A stretch of 64,000 bases of DNA from Mycobacterium sp. GA-2829 (GCF_001499965.1 NZ_LQIT01000045.1:124001-188000), one strand, 5' to 3'; shown: positions 50,174-60,756, numbered from the stretch's first letter. The notes: generated by a model not told the origin, from the letters alone. Program-made: numbers and translations.

Positions 50174-51514
<1,341 letters not shown>

Positions 51515-51579
51515 TTTGTGTGAACCTCCTTGGGAAATGCGCCGACGGATCGGCCTCCCGCAAAGACTCTTTTGCCCGC

Positions 51580-51617
51580 GTTTCGCTGGTGATGCGTGTG
51601 CGTTTCCGCAATGTGAA
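51580..51617. promoter_or_regulatory. GlnR-type binding site upstream of amt operon
   Basis: Read in the direction of amt, four pentamers spaced by exactly six bases appear: TTCAC-n6-GAAAC-n6-GCATC-n6-GAAAC. This matches the gTnAC-n6-GAAAC a/b-site pattern of actinobacterial GlnR boxes, with both b-sites perfect. It is 66 bp upstream of the amt start. GlnR activates amt-glnB-glnD in M. smegmatis. Confidence 0.72.
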
Positions 51618-51667
51618 CGCAGCGGCCCACCCGGTTACGCTCATGTTTCTCCAGCGCCGACGCGGCC

Positions 51668-53068
51668 TCAGCCGAGCAGCGCGTCGACGAACGCGCCGGG
51701 TTCGAACGGCGCCAGATCGTCGGGGCCCTCGCCGAGTCCGACGAGTTTGACCGGCACCCCGAGTTCCTCTTGGACGCGGAACACGATGCCGCCCTTGGCG
51801 GTGCCGTCGAGTTTGGTCAGCACGACGCCGGTGATCTTGACCACCTCGGCGAACACCCGGGCCTGCGGCAGGCTGTTCTGGCCGATCGTCGCGTCGAGGA
51901 CGAGCAGCACCTCGTCGACGGCGGCGCGCTTCTCCACCACGCGTTTGACCTTGCCCAGCTCGTCCATCAGCCCGGTCTTGGTGTGCAACCGGCCCGCGGT
52001 GTCGATCGCGACCACGTCGGCGCCGTTGTCGATGCCCTTGGACACCGCGTCGAACGCCACCGACGCGGGGTCGGCACCCTCGGGTCCGCGCACCACCTCC
52101 GCGCCGACGCGCGACGCCCAGGTCTGCAGCTGATCGGCCGCCGCCGCGCGGAACGTGTCGGCCGCACCCAGCACGACGCGGCGGCCGTCGGCGACCAGCA
52201 CGCGCGCCAGCTTGCCGACGGTGGTGGTCTTCCCGGTGCCGTTGACGCCGACGATGAGCAGCACCGACGGTTTGTCGGCGTGCGGCAGCGCGCGGATCGA
52301 CCGGTCCATCTCGGGGTGCAGGTTCGAGATCAGCACGTCGCGCAGCACCGCGCGGGCGTCAGCCTCGGTGCGCACCGCATCGCTGGCCATCCGGGTGCGC
52401 AGCGCGCCGACCACCTTCTCCGTGACGGTCGGCCCCAGATCGGCGATGAGCAGGGTGTCCTCGATCTCCTCCCACGACTCCTCGTCGAGGTCGCCGCCGC
52501 CGAGCAGGCCCAGCATGCTGCGCCCGAGCGCGTTCTGCGATTTGGCCAGCCGGCCGCGCAACCGGTCGAGACGACCGTGGGTCGGGGCGATGACTTCTTC
52601 GGGTTCCGGCGCGGGCTCCGGTTCGGGTTCCGGCTCCGGAGTGGGCTCGGGCTCGGGTTCCGGGACGGGTTCGGGTTCGGGCGCCGGTTCCGGTTCGGCG
52701 ACCGGCTCGGGGGCCCGCGGCGGCGCCGTGTCGACGGGGGGTTCGGGGAGCCGCACATCGGCGATCGGCCGTTTCGGGGCGTCGCGCGGGATCGTCGCGT
52801 CGTCGCCGACGGCGGGCAGACCGCTGGTGTCGATTCGGTCCTTGGGCTGCACCGGAGGGGCTGCCGGTGGTGCTGACGATTGTGTGAACGAGATGCCCGA
52901 ACTGGCGGTGTATCCGCCGGACCGGTCGATCGGTGTGGCAGTGTCGGGTTTCGAGAGCTTGATCCGGCTGCGCCGGTATCGGACCAGGCCGACGACGAGC
53001 GCAACGACGAGAAGAACGGCGATGACCGCGATTGCGATCCACACAGCCAGCGAGAGATCCAGGGTCAC
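51668..53068 (-). CDS. ftsY: Signal recognition particle receptor FtsY
   Basis: 466 residues. An N-terminal membrane segment (AVWIAIAVIAVLLVVALVVGLV) is typical of actinobacterial FtsY. It is followed by a Pro/Glu-repeat linker (residues about 95-150, PEPEPxP repeats) and the NG GTPase: GVNGTGKTTTVGKLA, DTAGRLHTKTGLMDEL, TKLDGTAKGG. It docks the SRP-ribosome complex at the membrane. It diverges from fni with 40 bp between starts. Confidence 0.96.
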   Translation of the reverse strand: MTLDLSLAVWIAIAVIAVLLVVALVVGLVRYRRSRIKLSKPDTATPIDRSGGYTASSGISFTQSSAPPAAPPVQPKDRIDTSGLPAVGDDATIPRDAPKRPIADVRLPEPPVDTAPPRAPEPVAEPEPAPEPEPVPEPEPEPTPEPEPEPEPAPEPEEVIAPTHGRLDRLRGRLAKSQNALGRSMLGLLGGGDLDEESWEEIEDTLLIADLGPTVTEKVVGALRTRMASDAVRTEADARAVLRDVLISNLHPEMDRSIRALPHADKPSVLLIVGVNGTGKTTTVGKLARVLVADGRRVVLGAADTFRAAAADQLQTWASRVGAEVVRGPEGADPASVAFDAVSKGIDNGADVVAIDTAGRLHTKTGLMDELGKVKRVVEKRAAVDEVLLVLDATIGQNSLPQARVFAEVVKITGVVLTKLDGTAKGGIVFRVQEELGVPVKLVGLGEGPDDLAPFEPGAFVDALLG

Positions 53069-53108
53069 CCGGCCATTGTTTCAGGGTGGGCCTGCGGGTG
53101 GGTAACCG

Positions 53109-54158
53109 GTGACGGTGCGGCCGCACAGCAGTCTCGGTGGCAGCGGGCTCGGGATGGAGACCCGCAAGCGCCGCCACATCGACGTGTGCCTGGACGGTCC
53201 GGTGGAGTATCAGACGCTGACCACCGGGTTCGAGCGCTACCGGCTGCCGTACAACGCGCTGACCCAGACCTCGCTGCACCGGGTGCGGCTGGACACCACT
53301 TTTCTCGGCAGACCGTTGGCCGCCCCGGTGTTGATCGGCGCGATGACCGGGGGCGCGGAACTGTCCGGCACCATCAACCGCAACCTCGCGACCGCCGCAC
53401 AACGCCTGGGTGTGGGGATGATGCTGGGTTCGCAGCGGATCATGTTCGACGACGACGACGCGGTGGCCTCGAGTTTCGCGGTGCGCGACCTCGCGCCGGA
53501 GGTGCTGCTGATCGGCAACGTCGGCCTCGCGCAGCTGGCGGAACCGGTGCTGCCCGCCCTGGAGCGGGCGCTCGACCGTGTCGGTGCCGACGCGCTGGCC
53601 GTGCACACCAACCCGCTGCAGGAGGCGATGCAGCGCGACGGGGACACCGACTTCACCGGGTCCATCGACCGGTTGCGGGAACTCGCCGCGACCCTGCCGC
53701 TGCCGGTCATGCTCAAGGAGGTCGGCCACGGGATCGGCGCCACCGCCGCCGCCGAGCTCGCGGGCAGCGCGCTGGCCGCCGTCGACGTGGCCGGAGCGGG
53801 AGGCACGTCGTGGGCGCGGGTCGAACAGCTGGTCCGTTACGGCGAGATCCCCTCCCCCGCGCTGGCCGAATGGGGCATCCCGACCGCGCAGGCGCTGCTC
53901 GAGGTGCGCGAGACGCTGCCCGGGGTGGCGCTCGTCGCCTCCGGCGGCATCCGGACCGGGATGGACGCCGCCAAGGCCCTGGCGATGGGGGCCGACGTGG
54001 TGGCCGTGGCCCGGCCGCTGCTGGCACCCGCGATCGAATCCGCCGACGCCGCGGTGGGGTGGCTTCAGCGCTTCATCGACGAACTGCGGGTGTGCCTGCA
54101 CGGCTGCGGGGCGGCCGACCTGCCGACGCTGCGCCGCGTCGGCGTCGAACCCGCCTAG
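53109..54158 (+). CDS. fni: Type 2 isopentenyl-diphosphate delta-isomerase
   Basis: 349 residues. Flavin-dependent enzyme interconverting IPP and DMAPP. Seen: RKRRHIDVCLDGPVEYQ near the start, APVLIGAMTGGAELSGTINRNLATAAQRLGVGMMLGSQR (substrate/FMN), VHTNPLQEAMQRDGDTDF with the catalytic-region Gln and metal-binding Glu, KEVGHGIG, VAGAGGTSW and ASGGIRTGMDAAKALAMGADVVAVARP (FMN phosphate). GTG at 53109 gives a 15-residue extension; ATG at 53154 is the alternative. It is the only plus-strand gene between ftsY and rsmD; I do not recall it in this place in M. tuberculosis. Confidence 0.92.
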   Translation: MTVRPHSSLGGSGLGMETRKRRHIDVCLDGPVEYQTLTTGFERYRLPYNALTQTSLHRVRLDTTFLGRPLAAPVLIGAMTGGAELSGTINRNLATAAQRLGVGMMLGSQRIMFDDDDAVASSFAVRDLAPEVLLIGNVGLAQLAEPVLPALERALDRVGADALAVHTNPLQEAMQRDGDTDFTGSIDRLRELAATLPLPVMLKEVGHGIGATAAAELAGSALAAVDVAGAGGTSWARVEQLVRYGEIPSPALAEWGIPTAQALLEVRETLPGVALVASGGIRTGMDAAKALAMGADVVAVARPLLAPAIESADAAVGWLQRFIDELRVCLHGCGAADLPTLRRVGVEPA

Positions 54159-54227
54159 CCCCCGCGTCGAGCGTGCGCTCAGCGCGGAAAATCAGCGCAG
54201 AAGTCGCACTGTGTGCACGTTCGGCGC

Positions 54228-57200
54228 CTAGGACTGGGCGCTGACCAGCTCCTGGCCGCGCAGGCGCTGGGAGATCACCTGGGTGATGCCGTCGCCCTGC
54301 ATCGTCACGCCGTAGAGCGCGTCGGCGACCTCCATCGTCGCCTTCTGGTGGGTGATGACGATGAGCTGGGAGCGTTCCCGCAGCTGCTCGAACAGGCTGA
54401 TCAACCGACGCAGGTTGACGTCGTCGAGTGCGGCCTCCACCTCGTCCATCACGTAGAACGGCGACGGGCGGGCGCGGAAGATCGCGACCAGCATCGCCAC
54501 CGCGGTCAACGACTTCTCCCCACCCGACAGCAGCGAGAGCCGTTTGATCTTCTTGCCCGGCGGTCGCGCCTCCACCTCGATGCCGGTGGTCAGCATGTCG
54601 TCGGGATTCGTGAGCAACAGCCGGCCCTCGCCGCCGGGAAACAGCGTCTCGAACACCTGGGTGAACTCCCGCTCGACGTCGGCGTACGCCTCGCTGAAGA
54701 CCTGCAGGATGCGGTCGTCGACGTCGGCGATCACGTCGAGCAGGTCCTTGCGGGCGGCCTTGACGTCCTCGAGCTGGGTGGACAGGAAGTTGTAGCGCTC
54801 CTCGAGTGCGGCGAACTCCTCGAGCGCCAGCGGGTTGACCCGGCCGAGTTCCCGGAGTTCCTTCTCGGCGAGTTTGGCGCGGCGCTCCTGGGTGGGCCGG
54901 TCGAACGGCATCGGCGCCGGGGCCACCACCTGTTCGCCGCGTTCCTTGGCCTGCTCGTATTCCGCCATCTCCAGGTCGGTCGGCGGCAGCGTGACGTGCG
55001 GACCGTACTCGGCGATCAGGTCGGCGGGCGCCATGCCGAACTGTTCGAGCACGGTGGCCTCGAGCTGTTCGATCCGCAGCGCGGCCTGCGCCTTGGCCAC
55101 CTCGTCGCGGTGCAGGGAATCGGTCAACGCGGTGAGCCGAGCGTTGAGTTCGTTGACCTCGTCGCGGGCCTTGGTCAGCGCGGCTGCGCGCTGCTGGCGT
55201 TCGGCGGCCAGGGCGTCGCGGTTGCGCGACGCGGCGGCCACGACCGCGCTGAGCCGGGCGGCGACCTGCCTGCCGGACTCGGCGACCGCGCCCGCGATGG
55301 CCGCGGCGTTCTCGCGCGCTTGCTTGGCACGCTGGGCCCGCAGCCGGGCCTCGCGTTCGGCGGCGGCCGCGCGGCGCAGCGAATCCGCCCGTCCGCGAAC
55401 GGCATTGGCGCGTTCTTCGGCGGTACGCACCGCCAGCCGTGCCTCCACCTCGGCCGCGCGGGCGGCCTCGGCCGCGGCCACCGATTCGTGCCGGTCGACG
55501 GTCTCGACCTCGAACATCGGCGCCTGCTGGGCGTTGTGCAGCCGGGACTCGAGTTCGGTGAGTTCCTCGACGGTGCGGGTGCGGCCCGCCTCGAGTTCGT
55601 CGCGCTGCCGGACCAGCCGTTCGTATTCGGCGGTCGCCGCGCGGGCGTCCTGGCCGAGCCGGCCGAGTTGTTCGTAGATCGCCGAGATTGCGGCGTCGGA
55701 TTCGTTCAGCGCGGCCAGTGCGTGTTCGGCGGCGTCCTGCCGCGCCCGCTGTTCGGTGAGCGCACCGGACAGTGCGGCGGCGAGCTCGCCGACCTGCTTC
55801 TCGGACGCCTCGAGGTCGGCGCGGGCCTTGTCGATCTCCGAGGCGATCTCGAGCGTGCTGGGTTTGCGGTCCGAACCGCCGCTGATCCAGCCCGCACCGA
55901 CCAGATCGCCGTCGGCGGTGACGGCCCGCAGCCGTGGCCGGTCGGCCACCACGTCCAGGGCGGCGGCCAGGTCGTCCACGATCGCGACGCCGGACAGCAT
56001 CGCGATCACCGCTCCGCGTAGCCGCGCGGGGATGTCCACCACGTCGACGGCCCACACCGCGCCCGCGGGCAGCGCCGGCACCTCGGCCGTCGGGGTCTCG
56101 GGCCAGTCGCCCAGCACGATCGCCGCACGGCCGCCATCGGATTCCTTGAGTGCGGCCACCGCGGCGCGCGCGGCGCCGGAATCCTCGGCGGCCAGCGCGT
56201 CGGCGGCGGCGCCAAGCACGGCCGCGACCGCGACCTCATGGCCCGGACGCACCTTGACCAGTTCGGCGACCGACCCGAAAAGCCCTGCGCCACCGTGGTT
56301 CTGCTGCAGCCACGCCGCGCCGTCGCGGCGGTCGAGCCCGACGGCGAGCGCATCGATGCGCGCCCGCAGTGAGGCGACCTGCCGCTCGGCGGCGCGTTCG
56401 GCGGTCTGCAGTTCGGCGACCCGCTCATCGGCCTGGCGCAGCGCCGCCACGGTGCGGTCGTGGTGCTCGTCGAGCCCGACCTCTCCTTCGTCGAGCTCTC
56501 CGACGCGGGCCTGCACGGTCTCGAACTCGGCCTGGGTGCGTTCGGCCTTGGCGGCGGCCTCCTCGATGCCGACGGTCAGCCGGCCGACGGTCTCGTCGAT
56601 CGACTCGACGCGGGTGCGCATGGTGTCGACCTGGCCCGAGAGCCGCGCCAAGCCTTCGCGCCGGTCGGCCTCGGCGCGGGCGGCGGCCATGTGTGCACGC
56701 TCGGCCTCGGCAGCCACCCGTTCGCGTTCGGCGAGCTCTTCGCGGGTGGCTTCCAGGACCGCGCGGGATTCGGCCAGTTCGGCCAGCAGTTCGGCCTCGT
56801 GGGCCGCCATGTGCTCGGCCTCGGCCTCGAGTTCGTCGGGGTCGCGGCCGGTCGACGGTTCCGGTTCGGCGTCGAGCAGCTGCGTGCGCTCGTCGGCGAT
56901 GCGGACCGTCGCGTTGACCCGTTCGGCCAGCGCCGAGAGCCGGAACCAGGTGCGTTGCGCGGCCTCGGCGCGTTCGGTCAGTTCGGCGACGGCGGTCTCG
57001 TGACCGTCGAGTTCGGCGGCCGCCGACTCCAGACGGGTGGTGGTCTCGTCGTGCTCGCGCCGCAGAATGGTCTCGGTCTGGTTGGTGCTCTCGAACTCCG
57101 AGCGCCGGGTCACCAGATCGTCGGCGGCCAGCCGCAGCCGGGCGTCGCGCAGGTCGGCCTGGATGGTCTGCGCGCGCCGCGCCATCTCGGCCTGGCGGCC

Positions 57201-57815
57201 CAGCGGTTTGAGCTGACGCCGCAGTTCAGTGGTCAGATCCGTCAGCCGGGCCAAGTTGGCCTGCATCGAATCGAGTTTGCGGACCGCCTTCTCTTTGCGT
57301 TTGCGGTGCTTGAGCACACCGGCGGCCTCTTCGATGAACGCGCGGCGGTCCTCCGGACGGGACTCCAGGATCTCCGAGAGCTTGCCCTGCCCGACGATGA
57401 CGTGCATCTCGCGGCCGATGCCCGAATCCGACAGCAGTTCCTGCACGTCCATCAGCCGGCAGCCGCTGCCGTTGATCTCGTACTCGCTGCCGCCGTCACG
57501 GAACATCCGGCGGGTGATCGACACCTCGGAGTATTCGATCGGCAGCGCGTTGTCGGAGTTGTCGATCGTGACCGTCACCTCGGCGCGGCCCAGCGGCGCC
57601 CGCGAGGACGTGCCGGCGAAGATGACGTCCTCCATCTTGCCGCCGCGCAGCGTCTTGGCGCTGTGCTCACCCATCACCCAGGTGAGCGCGTCGACGACGT
57701 TGGACTTCCCCGACCCGTTGGGACCGACGACGCAGGTGATCCCCGGTTCGAACCGCAGAGTCGTCGGCGCCGCGAAGGACTTGAAGCCCTTGAGCGTCAG
57801 ACTCTTCAGATGCAT
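54228..57815 (-). CDS. smc: Chromosome segregation ATPase SMC
   Basis: 1195 residues. N-terminal head with FEPGITCVVGPNGSGKSNVVDALTWVMGE (Walker A), long coiled coils rich in Glu/Ala/Arg, a hinge around residues 500-650 (GLFGSVAELVKVRPGHEVAVAAVLGAAADAL), and the C-terminal head with LSGGEKSLTAVAMLVAIFRARPSPFYVMDEVEAALDDVN (signature and Walker B). Condensin ATPase that organises chromosome arms. The stop is 69 bp from the convergent fni gene; acyP lies 15 bp upstream. Confidence 0.97.
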   Translation of the reverse strand: MHLKSLTLKGFKSFAAPTTLRFEPGITCVVGPNGSGKSNVVDALTWVMGEHSAKTLRGGKMEDVIFAGTSSRAPLGRAEVTVTIDNSDNALPIEYSEVSITRRMFRDGGSEYEINGSGCRLMDVQELLSDSGIGREMHVIVGQGKLSEILESRPEDRRAFIEEAAGVLKHRKRKEKAVRKLDSMQANLARLTDLTTELRRQLKPLGRQAEMARRAQTIQADLRDARLRLAADDLVTRRSEFESTNQTETILRREHDETTTRLESAAAELDGHETAVAELTERAEAAQRTWFRLSALAERVNATVRIADERTQLLDAEPEPSTGRDPDELEAEAEHMAAHEAELLAELAESRAVLEATREELAERERVAAEAERAHMAAARAEADRREGLARLSGQVDTMRTRVESIDETVGRLTVGIEEAAAKAERTQAEFETVQARVGELDEGEVGLDEHHDRTVAALRQADERVAELQTAERAAERQVASLRARIDALAVGLDRRDGAAWLQQNHGGAGLFGSVAELVKVRPGHEVAVAAVLGAAADALAAEDSGAARAAVAALKESDGGRAAIVLGDWPETPTAEVPALPAGAVWAVDVVDIPARLRGAVIAMLSGVAIVDDLAAALDVVADRPRLRAVTADGDLVGAGWISGGSDRKPSTLEIASEIDKARADLEASEKQVGELAAALSGALTEQRARQDAAEHALAALNESDAAISAIYEQLGRLGQDARAATAEYERLVRQRDELEAGRTRTVEELTELESRLHNAQQAPMFEVETVDRHESVAAAEAARAAEVEARLAVRTAEERANAVRGRADSLRRAAAAEREARLRAQRAKQARENAAAIAGAVAESGRQVAARLSAVVAAASRNRDALAAERQQRAAALTKARDEVNELNARLTALTDSLHRDEVAKAQAALRIEQLEATVLEQFGMAPADLIAEYGPHVTLPPTDLEMAEYEQAKERGEQVVAPAPMPFDRPTQERRAKLAEKELRELGRVNPLALEEFAALEERYNFLSTQLEDVKAARKDLLDVIADVDDRILQVFSEAYADVEREFTQVFETLFPGGEGRLLLTNPDDMLTTGIEVEARPPGKKIKRLSLLSGGEKSLTAVAMLVAIFRARPSPFYVMDEVEAALDDVNLRRLISLFEQLRERSQLIVITHQKATMEVADALYGVTMQGDGITQVISQRLRGQELVSAQS

Positions 57816-57830
57816 GACGTGCCAGAGTAC

Positions 57831-58115
57831 CTAGCGCTCGTCGAATCCGGTGATGCGCTCGCGGGCGTCGGACCAGTCGGTGAGGACCTTGTCGACGCGG
57901 CCGGGCGTGTCCCCGCCCTCGAGCAGCGCGAGCAGCCGTTCACAGGTCTCGCGCGGACCCTGCGCGACGACCTGCACCCGGCCGTCGGGTTTGTTGGCGG
58001 CGAAGCCGCTCAGCCCCAGCTCCAGCGCCCGTGACCGGGTCCACCAGCGGAAACCGACACCCTGGACGTGGCCGTGCACCCACGCGGTGAGCCGGACGTC
58101 AGGACTTTCCGACAT
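57831..58115 (-). CDS. acyP: Acylphosphatase
   Basis: 94 residues. Active-site motif VHGHVQGVGFRWWTRSRA (Arg binds phosphate) and the Asn in GFAANKPDGRVQVVAQG. It hydrolyses carboxyl-phosphate bonds. Its first 17 bp overlap the end of the OsmC gene, and it sits between that gene and smc in one transcript direction. Confidence 0.94.
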   Translation of the reverse strand: MSESPDVRLTAWVHGHVQGVGFRWWTRSRALELGLSGFAANKPDGRVQVVAQGPRETCERLLALLEGGDTPGRVDKVLTDWSDARERITGFDER

Positions 58116-58527
58116 GCCTGTCCCCGGCGTGGACCTCGAAGTGAACCTTCGTGCCCGACTTGAGCGTCCGCCCGACCGTGCAGACCTGGTCGATGGCGCG
58201 TTCGACGACGGTCAGCAGGCGGGCCACCTCGTCGTCGGACAGCCCGGTCAGGTCGACCTCGAGCGATTCCTCGAGCAGCGGGTAGCGCTCCTGCTCGCGG
58301 TCGGCGGGCCCCGACACGCGGATCGTCGCGGGATAGTCGTCGCCGAGGCGGCGGCGCAGCGGTTGATCGCTGCTCATCCCGCTGCAGGCGGCCAGCGCGA
58401 TCTTCATCAGCTCGCCGGGGGTGAACACACCCTCGACGTCCTCCGACCCGACCAGCACCTCGGCGCCGCGTGAGCTGCGCCCGGTATAGCGGCGCACACC
58501 GGTGCGCTCCACCCACAGTTCCGTCAT
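58099..58527 (-). CDS. OsmC-family protein
   Basis: 142 residues. OsmC/Ohr-like fold: FTPGELMKIALAACSGMSSDQPLRRRLGDDYPATIRV carries one redox Cys (LAACSGM); the second conserved Cys is CTVGRTLKSGTKV. The two cysteines suggest peroxide reduction with a thiol cofactor such as mycothiol. ATG at 58527, GGAG before it. It overlaps acyP by 17 bp. A long hairpin separates it from mutM upstream. Confidence 0.88.
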   Translation of the reverse strand: MTELWVERTGVRRYTGRSSRGAEVLVGSEDVEGVFTPGELMKIALAACSGMSSDQPLRRRLGDDYPATIRVSGPADREQERYPLLEESLEVDLTGLSDDEVARLLTVVERAIDQVCTVGRTLKSGTKVHFEVHAGDRHVGKS

Positions 58528-58547
58528 GGCTCCATCTTCACATCGGG

Positions 58548-58610
58548 CCGCGAAACCGCATTCCCTGTCGTCAAGCGGGCGGCTTGACCGCAGGGAATGC
58601 GGTTTCGCGG
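58548..58610. repeat. Long nested inverted repeat between mutM and osmC genes
   Basis: Arms CCGCGAAACCGCATTCCCTG (58548-58567) and its exact complement at 58591-58610, 20 bp perfect, enclose an inner 7-bp pair GTCAAGC/GCTTGAC. It begins 9 bp after the mutM stop and ends 21 bp before the osmC ATG. No U-tract follows it, so it is not a classic terminator; it may stop or pause transcription, or stabilise mRNA ends, or be a dispersed repeat. Confidence 0.75.
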
Positions 58611-58618
58611 GCAACTTC

Positions 58619-59479
58619 TCAGGTGCGGCGCACCCGCGGGCGGGGTTGGCACCGCGGACAGTAGAACGACGACCGGTTCATGAACTTCTCCCGGCGCATG
58701 ATCGCCCCGCACCGCCGGCACGGCTCCCCCTCGCGGCCGTAGGCGTCCAGCGACCGGTCGAAGTAGCCGGACTCCCCGTTGACGTTGACGTAGAGCGAGT
58801 CGAACGATGTCCCACCCTGGCCGAGCGCCTCGGTCATCACCTCGGCCGCGGCGTCGAGCAGTTCAGCGAGCTGGCGACGGGTCAGCGTCGACGCGATCCT
58901 GGCGCCGTTGACCTTCGCCCGCCACAGCGCCTCATCGGCGTAGATGTTGCCGATACCCGACACGACGGTCTGGTCGAGCAGCTGACGTTTGATCTCGGAA
59001 TGCTTGCCGCGCAACACCTTCACGACGGCGTCGCGGTCGAAGATCGGGTCGAGCGGATCACGCGCCAGGTGCGCGACGGGCAGCGGCACCTCGGTGCCGT
59101 CGACGGTGACCATGTCGGCGAGGAGCCACCCGCCGAACGTGCGCTGGTCGACAAAGCTCAGCGCGGTGCCGTCGTCGAGCAGCGCCGCGATGCGCAGGTG
59201 GTTCTCCTTCTGGATGGGCCCGAGCAGCATCTGCCCGCTCATCCCGAGGTGCACGACCAGCGCGGCGCCGCCGTCGTCCAGCGTCAGCCACAGGTACTTA
59301 CCGCGCCGGCCGGTCCCGGTGATGCGCGCGCCGAGCAGCCGTGCGGTCAGGTCGGCCGGACCCGCTTCGTGGCGGCGCACCGCGCGGGGATGGTGCACCC
59401 GCACCGCGTCGATGGTCTTCCCGGTGACGTGGGCGTCGAGCCCGCGCCGGACGACCTCGACCTCGGGGAGTTCGGGCAT
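58619..59479 (-). CDS. mutM: Formamidopyrimidine-DNA glycosylase
   Basis: 286 residues. Starts MPELPEVEVVRRGL; Pro2 is the catalytic nucleophile and Glu3 the acid. Other marks: KGKYLWLTL-type sheet (RRGKYLWLTLDDGGAALVVHLGMSGQM), LLDQTVVSGIGNIYADEALWRAKV (helix-two-turn-helix), and the C-terminal zinc finger CRRCGAIMRREKFMNRSSFYCPRCQ. It excises 8-oxoguanine. It follows rnc by 6 bp. Confidence 0.96.
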   Translation of the reverse strand: MPELPEVEVVRRGLDAHVTGKTIDAVRVHHPRAVRRHEAGPADLTARLLGARITGTGRRGKYLWLTLDDGGAALVVHLGMSGQMLLGPIQKENHLRIAALLDDGTALSFVDQRTFGGWLLADMVTVDGTEVPLPVAHLARDPLDPIFDRDAVVKVLRGKHSEIKRQLLDQTVVSGIGNIYADEALWRAKVNGARIASTLTRRQLAELLDAAAEVMTEALGQGGTSFDSLYVNVNGESGYFDRSLDAYGREGEPCRRCGAIMRREKFMNRSSFYCPRCQPRPRVRRT

Positions 59480-59485
59480 CCGCGG

Positions 59486-60193
59486 TCAGGACTCGTCGGG
59501 CGCGGACTCGTCCAACGCGTGCCACGCCGCCGCGGCGGCCTTGAGTTCGGCCTCCTTCTTGGTGCGGCCGACACCCCTGCCGTACTCGATGTCGGTGACG
59601 AGCACCGAGGCGGTGAACTCCTTGTCGTGGTCGGGTCCGGTGGAGGTCACGACGTACGCCGGGGCGCCCAGGCCGCGGGCGGCAGTGAGCTCCTGCAGGC
59701 TGCTCTTCCAGTCGAGTCCGGCTCCGAGTGTCGGCGCGGTCTCGAGCAGTTCGGCGAACAGCCGCAGGATCACCTCGCGCGCGGTGGCCTGGCCGTGCTC
59801 GACATAGATTGCGCCGAGCAGACTTTCGACACCGTCGGCCAGGATGCTCGACTTGTCGGCGCCACCGGAGTTCTCCTCACCCTTGCCCAGCAGCAGGTAG
59901 GCGCCCAGCCCCTTGTCCGAAAGGTTGCGTCCGACGTCGGCGAGCGCGTGGGTGTTGACGATGCTGGCCCGCAGTTTGGCCAGATCCCCTTCGGAGCGCT
60001 CGGGGTGGCGGTGGAACAGCTCTTCGGTGATGGTCAGACCGAGGACGGCGTCGCCGAGGAATTCGAGCCGCTCGTTGGTGGGCAGGCCGCCGTGCTCGTA
60101 GGAATAGCTGCGGTGGGTGAGCGCGATGGTGAGCAGTTCGTCGGGCAGGGTGACCCCGAGCGCCGCCAGCAGCGGCGAGCGGTCGTCGGTCAC
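59486..60193 (-). CDS. rnc: Ribonuclease III
   Basis: 235 residues. The catalytic signature NERLEFLGDAVLGLTITEELF is intact, followed by VESLLGAIYVEHG (second metal-binding Asp/Glu set, ADGVESLLGAIY) and a C-terminal double-stranded RNA-binding domain (DWKSSLQELTAARGLGAPAYVV; GVGRTKKEAELKAAAAAWHAL). It processes rRNA and double-stranded RNA. GTG at 60193 overlaps the DUF177 stop as GTGA. Confidence 0.96.
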   Translation of the reverse strand: MTDDRSPLLAALGVTLPDELLTIALTHRSYSYEHGGLPTNERLEFLGDAVLGLTITEELFHRHPERSEGDLAKLRASIVNTHALADVGRNLSDKGLGAYLLLGKGEENSGGADKSSILADGVESLLGAIYVEHGQATAREVILRLFAELLETAPTLGAGLDWKSSLQELTAARGLGAPAYVVTSTGPDHDKEFTASVLVTDIEYGRGVGRTKKEAELKAAAAAWHALDESAPDES

Positions 60194-60756
60194 TTGTCGT
60201 CTCGATCCAGGAGCCCCGCGAGCTTGGCCCACCGCGGATCGATGGTGTCGTGATGGTGGCCCGGCTCCGCAGTGGCCAGCGCCACACCGCATTCCGGGCA
60301 CAGCCCCGCACAGTCCGGTCCGCACAGCGGGGCGAACGGCAGCGCCAGGCCGACCGCGTCGATGATCGGCTGTTCGAGGTCGACGGTGTCCGGTACGCCG
60401 GTCGCGCCGACGCGCGCCACCTCGTCCTCCTCGGTGGTGGCGTCGGTGGTGCTGTCGGGATAGGCGTACAGCTCGGTCAGCTCGATCTCGACCTCACCGG
60501 TCAGGGGCGTCAGGCAGCGAGCGCACTCCCCGGTCGTCGGCGCCGCGACCGTGCCGGTGACCAGGGCGCCCTCGGACACCGCCTGGATCTGCAGATCCAT
60601 CGTCAGCGGCGCCCCTTCGGCGATGCCGATCAGGTCGAGGCCGATCCGCGAGGGACTGGGAATCGTCTCGTGGAACGTCATCATCGAGCCAGGTCGACGG
60701 CCCAGACGCGAGATATCGAGCACGAGCGGCGATCGTGCGGCTCTGTGCGTGGACAT
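60190..60756 (-). CDS. DUF177 (YceD-like) metal-binding protein
   Basis: 188 residues, homologous to YceD/Rv2926c. It contains three Cys pairs, GECARCLTPL, CGPDCAGLCPECGVA, which could bind zinc. YceD proteins are linked to 23S rRNA maturation and usually precede rpmF; here rnc follows directly by a GTGA overlap and no rpmF is present. ATG at 60756. Confidence 0.9.
   Translation of the reverse strand: MSTHRAARSPLVLDISRLGRRPGSMMTFHETIPSPSRIGLDLIGIAEGAPLTMDLQIQAVSEGALVTGTVAAPTTGECARCLTPLTGEVEIELTELYAYPDSTTDATTEEDEVARVGATGVPDTVDLEQPIIDAVGLALPFAPLCGPDCAGLCPECGVALATAEPGHHHDTIDPRWAKLAGLLDRDDK

Noticed and set aside
54169..54222. Hairpin-like repeat between fni and smc (GAGCGTGC against GCACGTTC)
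   Set aside because: Arms are short and imperfect with poor interior pairing; may be an eroded repeat or a terminator but support is weak.
58548..58610. Intrinsic (rho-independent) terminator
   Set aside because: Long GC stem present but no run of U after it on either strand; listed as an inverted repeat instead.
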